Of a stretch of 10,763 nt of DNA, positions 5,474 through 10,763 are shown one piece after another. The notes beneath the pieces were generated by a model that saw only the letters and a program-made list of their open reading frames with translations, did no database searches and was not told the DNA's origin. The translations under genes were made by a program, and so were the position numbers. The stretch comes from Legionellales bacterium UBA4759 (lineage in GTDB: Bacteria > Pseudomonadota > Gammaproteobacteria > Legionellales > Legionellaceae): contig DHHZ01000053.1 of NCBI GenBank assembly GCA_002403515.1, positions 1-10,763 of the forward strand. Reading direction: 5' to 3'. Every line of letters begins with the position of its first letter. The first letter of the stretch is position 1.

Positions 5474-7285
5474 ATGATTTTGAAAACACTATCACACATT
5501 CGTAATTTTTCTATTATTGCCCATATTGATCATGGGAAGTCGACCCTTGCAGATCGTTTTATTCAACATTGTGGTGGACTCTCTGAACGCGAAATGTCTG
5601 CACAAGTTTTAGATTCGATGGATATCGAAAAAGAGCGTGGTATTACCATTAAAGCCCAAAGCGTTTCGCTCAACTATAAAGCCAAAGATGGAAAAACCTA
5701 TCTTTTAAATTTTATTGATACGCCAGGACATGTTGACTTTAGTTATGAGGTCTCTCGTTCTTTGGCTGCCTGCGAAGGCGCTCTTTTGGTCGTTGATGCT
5801 GCGCAAGGTGTTGAGGCACAGACTGTTGCCGTTTGCTACACGGCCATTGATCAGGAATTAGAGGTTCTACCTGTATTGAATAAAATTGATTTACCCCAAG
5901 TTGAACCTGAGCGTGTTACTCAAGAAATTGAAGACATCATAGGCATTGAAGCCCATGACGCCATTCGCACCAGTGCCAAAAGTGGTTTAGGTGTTGAAGA
6001 TGTTCTAGAGGCTATTGTTCATCGCATACCAGCTCCAAAAGGTGATGTAGATGCACCCTTACAAGCACTGATTATCGACTCTTGGTTTGACCCTTATTTG
6101 GGTGTGGTTTCTTTAGTACGTGTTGTGCATGGTGAAATTCAAAAAGGCGATCGCTTGCGTGTAATGTCTACAGGTCGTCACTATGATGTTGACCAAGTTG
6201 GGATATTTACACCTAAAAGAACGCCCAAAAACAAACTCAGTGCTGGTGAAGTAGGCTATGTGATTGCAGGCATTAAAGAGATTCTTGGTGCCCCTGTGGG
6301 TGATACTCTTACCCTGGAAAAAAATCCAGCACAAGAATCATTGCCTGGATTCAAACAGGTTAAACCTCAAGTTTATGCAGGTCTTTTCCCCATCAATGCA
6401 GAAGATTTTGAGGCTTTTCGTGAAGCATTGGCAAAATTAAGCCTCAATGATGCTTCCTTATTTTATGAGCCAGAATCCTCTGAGGCATTAGGCTTTGGTT
6501 TTCGTTGTGGATTCCTTGGACTCCTGCATATGGAAATCATTCAAGAGCGATTGGAGCGAGAATACCAATTAGACCTTATTTCAACAGCCCCTACTGTGGT
6601 TTACCAAATCGAGACTACCAAAGGCGAAATTAAATTGGTAGACAATCCTGCCCACTTGCCGCCTATTCCACAAATTAAACAAATGTTTGAACCGATTGTT
6701 CGCGCTAATATTCTTGTACCCCAAGATTATTTAGGGGCTATTATTGGTCTTTGTGTCGAGCGTCGTGGCGTACAAGTGAATATGACCTACAGTGGTCGAC
6801 AAGTCGCTGTAACCTACGATATGCCCATGAATGAAGTAGTCTCTGATTTTTTTGATAAACTCAAATCCATTTCACGTGGTTATGCTTCTTTAGATTATAA
6901 TTTCATACGATTCGACCCAGCAGACTTGGTCAAAATGGATATTTTAATCAATGGTGATAAGGTCGACGCGCTTGCTGTGATTGTACATCGTAGCCAAGCA
7001 CAAAGCCGAGGACGTAACCTAGTCGCTAAACTAAGAGAATTGATTCCTCGACAAATGTTTGATATAGCTATTCAAGCAGCTTTAGGAAGTCACGTTATTG
7101 CCCGTGAAACAGTCAAAGCTCTTCGAAAAAATGTGACCGCAAAATGTTATGGCGGTGACATCACTCGTAAGCGTAAACTTTTAGAAAAACAAAAAGCTGG
7201 TAAAAAACGTATGAAGCAACTGGGTCATGTAGAAATACCTCAGGAAGCTTTTATGGCCGTCTTTAAAACTGAAAATAAAAATTAA
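5474..7285 (+). CDS. lepA: Elongation factor 4 (LepA), ribosome-associated GTPase (603 aa)
   Basis: LepA is a translational GTPase that binds the ribosome, implicated in back-translocation and 30S biogenesis. The GTPase motifs are intact: AHIDHGKST (16-24, P-loop), ERGIT (54-58), DTPGH (82-86), NKID (136-139) and a TSAKSGLGV segment near 170. EF-G-like domains follow, and the LepA-specific C-terminus with DITRKRKLLEKQKAGKKRMK and a final IPQEAFMAVFK is complete. The length of 603 aa is close to the usual 599. The N-terminus carries a few more residues before IRNFSIIAHIDHG than E. coli LepA. The ATG at 5474 has AAGAAG 4 bases upstream. It leads the operon with lepB 13 bases downstream, the classic gammaproteobacterial pairing. 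Confidence 0.98.
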   Translation: MILKTLSHIRNFSIIAHIDHGKSTLADRFIQHCGGLSEREMSAQVLDSMDIEKERGITIKAQSVSLNYKAKDGKTYLLNFIDTPGHVDFSYEVSRSLAACEGALLVVDAAQGVEAQTVAVCYTAIDQELEVLPVLNKIDLPQVEPERVTQEIEDIIGIEAHDAIRTSAKSGLGVEDVLEAIVHRIPAPKGDVDAPLQALIIDSWFDPYLGVVSLVRVVHGEIQKGDRLRVMSTGRHYDVDQVGIFTPKRTPKNKLSAGEVGYVIAGIKEILGAPVGDTLTLEKNPAQESLPGFKQVKPQVYAGLFPINAEDFEAFREALAKLSLNDASLFYEPESSEALGFGFRCGFLGLLHMEIIQERLEREYQLDLISTAPTVVYQIETTKGEIKLVDNPAHLPPIPQIKQMFEPIVRANILVPQDYLGAIIGLCVERRGVQVNMTYSGRQVAVTYDMPMNEVVSDFFDKLKSISRGYASLDYNFIRFDPADLVKMDILINGDKVDALAVIVHRSQAQSRGRNLVAKLRELIPRQMFDIAIQAALGSHVIARETVKALRKNVTAKCYGGDITRKRKLLEKQKAGKKRMKQLGHVEIPQEAFMAVFKTENKN

Positions 7286-7298
7286 AATAAGGCTTAAA

Positions 7299-8135
7299 AT
7301 GAAAAGCTCTAAAATCAATTTTTCGTCATATATATTTATTGCAATCATCGTTGCAATATTTATATATTCACAAAAACATACGATTAACTTTGCACTGCTG
7401 TTGGTCATTGCAATTATCATCTCAAGATGCGCTTATTTATTTCAGCATGCTTATTTAAAAAACAAGCCTCTGGCCAATGAAAAAACCCAAAACCTACTTG
7501 AGGAAACCAGTTCTTTATTTCCATTATTGGTGATTGTATTTGTGCTGCGGTCTTTTATTGTTGAGCCTTTCCGCATCCCCTCTTCATCTCTTGAGCCAAC
7601 ACTCCAAATCGGTGATTTTGTGGCTGTCAATAAATTCGCATATGGTATTCGATTACCAGTGATTGAAAAGAAAATATTTGGTACAGGCTCCCCTAAACGT
7701 GGAGATATTGTTGTATTTCGCTGGCCGCCTAATCCAAAATTTGATTTCATCAAACGAGTGATCGGTTTACCAGGTGATAAAATACGTTATGAAAACAAAC
7801 AATTTTTTATCAATGGAAAAGCAGTCAAAATCAATCCGACCACAATGAGTTTTGATAAAGGAAATAGCAATATTCACGAATTCATTGAAGAATTGCCTGG
7901 TCAAACTCATCATATCTATCAAAGAGACAATGTGGCTGCTTTTGATTTTAGCATCACAGTCCCAGAAGGCCATTATTTGGTCATCGGCGACAATCGTGAT
8001 GACAGCGCTGACAGTCGATTCTGGGGTTTTGTTCCAGATTCATATTTACGTGGCCAAGCATTTGGAATTTGGATGAGCTGGGATGGTGAAAAACATCGTA
8101 TTCGATTTAATCGAATTGGTAAGGCTATTCATTAA
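7299..8135 (+). CDS. lepB: Signal peptidase I (278 aa)
   Basis: This inner-membrane Ser/Lys protease removes signal peptides from exported proteins on the periplasmic side. The catalytic Ser97 is in RIPSSSLEPTL; the usual motif is PSGSMxPTL, so the residue after Ser is Leu instead of Met. The general-base Lys152 is in FDFIKRVIGLPGDK and box E is GDNRDDSADSRFWGFVP (230-246). Three hydrophobic segments precede the catalytic domain (about 11-23, 31-48 and 72-87), where E. coli LepB has two. The start ATG 7299 has TAAGG (7288-7292) 6 bases upstream. The stop TAA shares one base with the rnc start. Within this window it would process the MltB, barrel and Cys-rich precursors, but not the lipoproteins, which need LspA. 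Confidence 0.97.
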   Translation: MKSSKINFSSYIFIAIIVAIFIYSQKHTINFALLLVIAIIISRCAYLFQHAYLKNKPLANEKTQNLLEETSSLFPLLVIVFVLRSFIVEPFRIPSSSLEPTLQIGDFVAVNKFAYGIRLPVIEKKIFGTGSPKRGDIVVFRWPPNPKFDFIKRVIGLPGDKIRYENKQFFINGKAVKINPTTMSFDKGNSNIHEFIEELPGQTHHIYQRDNVAAFDFSITVPEGHYLVIGDNRDDSADSRFWGFVPDSYLRGQAFGIWMSWDGEKHRIRFNRIGKAIH

Positions 8136-8812
8136 TGGCTAATCATTCGTATAAAACCTTGTCTGAAACGCTAGGTTATACATTCAATAATCCTGAACTA
8201 ATCAAACAAGCATTAACCCATCGAAGCGCTCATGTTCTTCATAACGAACGTTTAGAGTTTATTGGCGATGGTGTGGTTAATCTTGTGATTGGTGAGGCAC
8301 TATTTCACGCGCATGCCCATCAACCTGAGGGTGAATTATCACGCTGGCGAGCTGCTCTGGTACAAAGAGAAACATTGGCTGAGATTGGCTTAGAATGGGG
8401 ACTAGAAAATCTCATCATTTTAGGCCCTGGTGAAAAAAAAACCGGCGGTCAAAATCGTCCCTCCAATTTAGCCAATGCTGTAGAGGCTATTATTGGTGCC
8501 ATTTACTTGGATGCCAATTTTGAGACTGTGAAACAAATTATTTTGAAAACTTTTCAGAAACGTTTAAGTTCTCCCCATATCGAAAGCCTGCAAAAAGACC
8601 CCAAAACTCAATTACAAGAATGGCTACAATCCAGACAAATTCCGCTGCCCACTTATGAGCTCATCAAAACAACTGGAGAGGAACATGCGAGCATATTTCA
8701 TATGGAGTGTCGCATTCCACAACTTCAAAAGATTGCCCTGGGTCAAGGTTCTAGCAAAAAGCGTGCAGAACAAGATGCAGCTTCACAAATGCTAAAAATA
8801 CTAAATCACTAG
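8135..8812 (+). CDS. rnc: Ribonuclease III (225 aa)
   Basis: RNase III cuts double-stranded RNA, including rRNA precursors. The signature NERLEFIGDGVV (37-48) carries E38, E41 and D45, numbered as in E. coli, with Gly46 replacing the usual Ser. The second catalytic segment NLANAVEAIIGAIYLD (111-126) has the essential E117, but position 114 is Asn where E. coli has the metal-coordinating Asp (codon AAT at 8474-8476). A double-stranded RNA binding domain spans about 155-223, with the typical end GSSKKRAEQDAASQML. The length of 225 aa matches E. coli (226). The start is coupled to lepB by a TAATG overlap and has no strong ribosome site of its own. The partner gene era, often next in line, is absent here. 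Confidence 0.96.
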   Translation: MANHSYKTLSETLGYTFNNPELIKQALTHRSAHVLHNERLEFIGDGVVNLVIGEALFHAHAHQPEGELSRWRAALVQRETLAEIGLEWGLENLIILGPGEKKTGGQNRPSNLANAVEAIIGAIYLDANFETVKQIILKTFQKRLSSPHIESLQKDPKTQLQEWLQSRQIPLPTYELIKTTGEEHASIFHMECRIPQLQKIALGQGSSKKRAEQDAASQMLKILNH

Positions 8813-8867
8813 AATCTATAGAAATCCAATTTTTTTACCACGATAGCACGTTATAAAAATATTCTTC

Positions 8868-8873
8868 TATACT
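8868..8873 (+). promoter_or_regulatory. Possible -10 box for the Cys-rich protein gene
   Basis: TATACT (5 of 6 to consensus) lies 33 bases before the ATG at 8906, within the 93-base gap after rnc. The expected -35 position (about 8845-8850) does not match the consensus. No clear terminator was seen after rnc, so read-through is possible. Confidence 0.35.
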
Positions 8874-8905
8874 TAATTTGTATTATTAATTAACAGGAGT
8901 TTCTA

Positions 8906-9145
8906 ATGTTTAAACAAATATGTGCTGTAATTTTTATTTCAACATGGGCTATGTCTGCTTTTGCATTTGGTCACTTGTGTAAAAACATAGACGGGAAATT
9001 GTGTAACGCAGCAAAAAAAGACTGTCACTGTGTCAAACATATACCAGGTGAGAAATGCAAGAGGGCTGATGGTAAAGGTTTTTGTAGTAGAGGCGCCCAA
9101 GACTGCAATTGCATGGAAGACAAGCGTCATCCCGACACTAATTAA
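8906..9145 (+). CDS. Small exported cysteine-rich protein with two tandem motif copies (79 aa)
   Basis: I recognise no named family. Residues 1-20 form a clear signal peptide (MFKQICAVIFISTWAMSAFA, AxA cleavage). The 59-residue mature part has eight cysteines (25, 33, 40, 42, 51, 60, 67, 69) in two similar blocks. Block A (25-42) is CKNIDGKLC followed by x6-CHC, and block B (51-69) is CKRADGKGFC followed by x6-CNC. The shared pattern is C-K-x2-D-G-K-x(1,2)-C-x5-D-C-x-C. Eight cysteines suggest four disulfides after export, or metal binding; both are inference. The mature protein is rich in Lys, Asp and Arg. AGGAG (8895-8899) 6 bases before the ATG is the strongest ribosome site in the window, and an intrinsic terminator follows, so it looks like a well-expressed single-gene unit. 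Confidence 0.82.
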   Translation: MFKQICAVIFISTWAMSAFAFGHLCKNIDGKLCNAAKKDCHCVKHIPGEKCKRADGKGFCSRGAQDCNCMEDKRHPDTN

Positions 9146-9162
9146 TCTATTGTTGTTTAATT

Positions 9163-9188
9163 AAGCCTCTTCTTGAGGCTTTTTCTTT
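9163..9188 (+). terminator. Intrinsic terminator after the Cys-rich protein gene
   Basis: AAGCCTC (9163-9169) and GAGGCTT (9175-9181) form a perfect 7-bp stem with a TTCTT loop, followed by a T-rich run (9181-9188, broken by one C). It sits 18 bases after the stop codon and is the clearest intrinsic terminator in the window. Confidence 0.88.
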
Positions 9189-9214
9189 ATCCTTTTTAAA
9201 AACTTCGTTATGAT
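9186..9214 (+). promoter_or_regulatory. Candidate promoter of the small lipoprotein-rdgB unit
   Basis: TATGAT (9209-9214) matches 5 of 6 bases of the -10 consensus; TTTATC (9186-9191), 17 bases upstream, is a weak -35. Coming directly after the terminator, it would give a leader of about 25 bases that includes the AAAGGA ribosome site (9231-9236). Confidence 0.5.
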
Positions 9215-9245
9215 AGACCTAGATTTTAAAAAAGGATTTTTGCTT

Positions 9246-9425
9246 ATGTTTAAAAAATTTTCATGTATAATTTTTGTTATGGGATTACTTTGTGCTTGTT
9301 CTAACCTAAAACACCCTGACGATTATGGTGAAACAGGTAAAAACACAGCAGGAAGCACCTGCGCTTATGGCGTTGGTGGATGCACCCCAGATGAAGATAA
9401 ATCTGGTGATTTTATCAATTATTAA
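9246..9425 (+). CDS. Small lipoprotein of unknown function (59 aa)
   Basis: No family is recognised. The N-terminus is a lipoprotein signal: MFKK, a hydrophobic core (5-16) and LCAC, making Cys18 the lipidated residue, with Ser at +2, which favours the outer membrane. The short mature part is acidic (PDDYGETG, PDEDKSGD) and has two more cysteines, C39 and C46, in STCAYGVGGCTPDED, which could form a small disulfide loop. The ATG at 9246 is chosen because AAAGGA (9231-9236) lies 9 bases upstream and the signal peptide begins there; an in-frame ATG at 9210 would add 12 charged residues ahead of the signal. Only 9 bases separate it from rdgB, so the two are probably co-transcribed. It might be an entericidin-like small lipoprotein in the broad sense, but nothing proves a relation. 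Confidence 0.75.
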   Translation: MFKKFSCIIFVMGLLCACSNLKHPDDYGETGKNTAGSTCAYGVGGCTPDEDKSGDFINY

Positions 9426-9434
9426 GAATTAAAA

Positions 9435-10028
9435 ATGTTAATTATTGCCACTCACAATGCCCACAAACTTCAAGAGATATCTGAAATTCTTGCGCCATTG
9501 CCTTGCATTGGTGCAAAAGATTTTAACTTTCCTGAACCAGAAGAAACAGGCCTGAGCTTTATTGAAAATGCGCTTATCAAAGCCCGTTTTTTAAGCCAAC
9601 AAACACAAAAACCTGTTATTGCAGATGATTCAGGTCTAGTGGTACCAGCACTTAATGGCGCACCAGGTATTTACTCTGCTCGTTACGCAGGACCCAAAGC
9701 CAATGATGCGAGTAATAGACAACTACTCCTTACTAACATGCAAGGCATTTCTGAGCGTTTTGGTTATTTTTACTGTGCCATGGTCTATATAAGACATGCT
9801 TTTGACCCTAGTCCTCTAATTGGCTTAGGTCAATGGAATGGTAGAATTATTGAAGAAGAACGCGGCTCTAATGGCTTTGGTTATGACCCTATATTCTACA
9901 TTGACTCACAACAGTGCACGGCTGCTGAATTACCTGCAAAACAAAAAAATAGCTTGAGTCATCGCGGCCAGGCCCTTACCCAATTAAAACAACAATTAAT
10001 ACATCATGGCATCCTCTCAATACCCTAA
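9435..10028 (+). CDS. rdgB: Non-canonical purine NTP pyrophosphatase, RdgB/HAM1 family (197 aa)
   Basis: RdgB hydrolyses dITP, XTP and related damaged purine nucleotides to monophosphates and pyrophosphate, keeping deaminated bases out of DNA and RNA. The family motifs are all present: IATHNAHK (4-11, the TxNxxK nucleotide site), SFIENALIKAR (41-51), VIADDSGLVV (61-70, with the catalytic Asp pair), GAPGIYSARYAG (75-86), GFGYDPIF (147-154) and SHRGQAL (175-181). The length of 197 is standard. The Shine-Dalgarno is weak (AAGAATTAAAA), so coupling to the lipoprotein 9 bases upstream is likely. The last 23 bases overlap the next gene in another frame. In this window it joins the dgt-type enzyme as a second dNTP-pool enzyme, though the two are not in one operon. 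Confidence 0.97.
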   Translation: MLIIATHNAHKLQEISEILAPLPCIGAKDFNFPEPEETGLSFIENALIKARFLSQQTQKPVIADDSGLVVPALNGAPGIYSARYAGPKANDASNRQLLLTNMQGISERFGYFYCAMVYIRHAFDPSPLIGLGQWNGRIIEEERGSNGFGYDPIFYIDSQQCTAAELPAKQKNSLSHRGQALTQLKQQLIHHGILSIP

Positions 10029-10763
10029 AATACAAATTTCATCTCCCCACCCTTGGGAGCTAGAAGCACTTTATCAGCAAGCCCAAATTTTTTATAAAAA
10101 ACAAAATTGGTCATCAAGTTCTGTTTTTTTATACTACATTCATCAACACGCCCCTAACTTTACCAAAGCACTCTTTCAACTGGGTGTGACTCAAATGTCT
10201 TTATCTTACTGGGCTGGCGCGCAATATTGTTTTGAAAAACTCAGAGAGGTTTATCCTTGGGACCCAGATATCATCTGTAACCTTGGCATCATCTATTGGA
10301 AACAAAAAAAATTAAAAAAAGCTTTGATTTTTTTTAAATTTAATCGAAAAAATCACTCACACCATAGTGAAACCGCCATTAATTTAGCCAGTCTTTATGT
10401 AGAATATAACCATCATGCAAAAGCCATTCATCAATACAATGATATACTCTACCATCATCCAAAACGCACAGAAATCCGATTCAATTTAGCCGCATGTTTA
10501 CAAAAATTAGGCTTTCACGACAATGCAATATTTCACTATCGTGTCATTTTGCAAGACCATGCTTCGCATTATGATTCATTGTATAATTTAGCCTGTGTTT
10601 ACTGGAAACAAAAAGATATTAACGCCTCAAAATTTTATCTTGAACAAGCTCAAAAGATTCATTATTCAGAGCATATCGAATTCATGTTAAAAACCATGCT
10701 TGATAAACAAGATAATTTTGAAAATCATCAAGCCTATGTCAAAAATCTTTTTCAACTTTATGC
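10006..10763 (+). CDS. TPR-repeat protein, N-terminal part; likely a TPR-methyltransferase fusion
   Basis: The frame stays open from ATG 10006 to the window end (252 full codons). It is the first possible ATG because an in-frame TAA lies at 9997-9999, and it overlaps the end of rdgB by 23 bases. There is no signal peptide, so it should be cytoplasmic. Five or six TPR units cover about 17-220; recognisable cores are ALFQLGVTQMSLSYWAGAQY (55-74), ICNLGIIYWKQKKLKKALIF (90-109), AINLASLYVEYNHHAKAIHQ (124-143), IRFNLAACLQKLGFHDNAIF (157-176) and SLYNLACVYWKQKDINASKF (191-210). The final visible stretch, YVKNLFQLYA (244 onward), resembles the YVxxLFDxYA linker that opens the methyltransferase part of TPR-methyltransferases (COG4976 type). 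The TPR call is firm; the fusion is inference. Confidence 0.82.
   Translation, partial: MASSQYPKIQISSPHPWELEALYQQAQIFYKKQNWSSSSVFLYYIHQHAPNFTKALFQLGVTQMSLSYWAGAQYCFEKLREVYPWDPDIICNLGIIYWKQKKLKKALIFFKFNRKNHSHHSETAINLASLYVEYNHHAKAIHQYNDILYHHPKRTEIRFNLAACLQKLGFHDNAIFHYRVILQDHASHYDSLYNLACVYWKQKDINASKFYLEQAQKIHYSEHIEFMLKTMLDKQDNFENHQAYVKNLFQLY

Noticed and set aside
7181..7420. 79-codon hydrophobic frame on the minus strand opposite the lepA end and lepB start
   Set aside because: It is the antisense of lepB membrane segments, which yields hydrophobic shadow proteins; no ribosome site or neighbour supports it.
8939..9130. 63-codon minus-strand frame opposite the Cys-rich gene
   Set aside because: The + strand frame has a signal peptide, a strong ribosome site, a terminator and a repeated motif; the minus frame has none of these.
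9210..9245. Earlier ATG (9210) for the small lipoprotein
   Set aside because: It would put charged residues (MIDLDFKKG) ahead of the signal peptide, and it overlaps the likely -10 box.
1..10763. CRISPR array, transposon or prophage
   Set aside because: No regularly spaced repeats, transposase, integrase or phage structural gene was seen on either strand.

Overview
The window is AT-rich, densely coded bacterial chromosome. It carries 13 protein genes (the last cut by the window end) and the 3' end of one tRNA, and no gap exceeds 300 bases. The lepA-lepB-rnc core, DamX-like SPOR protein, MltB, RdgB and type II secretion L/M proteins point to a gammaproteobacterium. AT-rich composition and gspL-gspM lying apart from any main gsp cluster suggest a Legionella/Coxiella-like lineage (inference; no rRNA or phylogeny is available). 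No transposase, integrase, CRISPR array or phage gene was seen, so this looks like ordinary chromosome with a few lineage-specific insertions.

Left part (1-4432): the last 21 bases of a tRNA, best matched to tRNA-Glu, end two bases before the stop codon of a converging dNTP triphosphohydrolase gene (dgt type). A SPOR-domain lipoprotein is transcribed divergently from dgt. It runs tail to tail, with a 15-base overlap, into a leftward operon mltB-gspL-gspM. That operon encodes a periplasmic lytic transglycosylase and two inner-membrane assembly-platform proteins of a type II secretion system, packed with 1-base junctions.

Middle (4433-8812): a 228-base AT-rich divergent region with several symmetric elements precedes an orphan outer-membrane beta-barrel gene whose start has no Shine-Dalgarno site. 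A perfect 14-bp inverted repeat lies between this gene and lepA. The housekeeping operon lepA-lepB-rnc follows: elongation factor 4, signal peptidase I and RNase III. Signal peptidase I appears to have one extra N-terminal membrane segment, and RNase III has Asn at a metal-ligand position that is Asp in E. coli.

Right part (8813-10763): era, which often follows rnc, is not there. Instead come a small exported cysteine-rich protein built from two copies of a CKxxDGK...DCxC motif, a clear intrinsic terminator, a 59-residue lipoprotein, rdgB (dITP/XTP pyrophosphatase), and a TPR protein that overlaps rdgB and runs off the window. The last visible residues of that protein resemble the linker into a TPR-fused methyltransferase. 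The best candidates for something undescribed are the tandem-motif Cys-rich protein, the mltB-gspLM linkage, the 14-bp inverted repeat and the possibly leaderless barrel gene.
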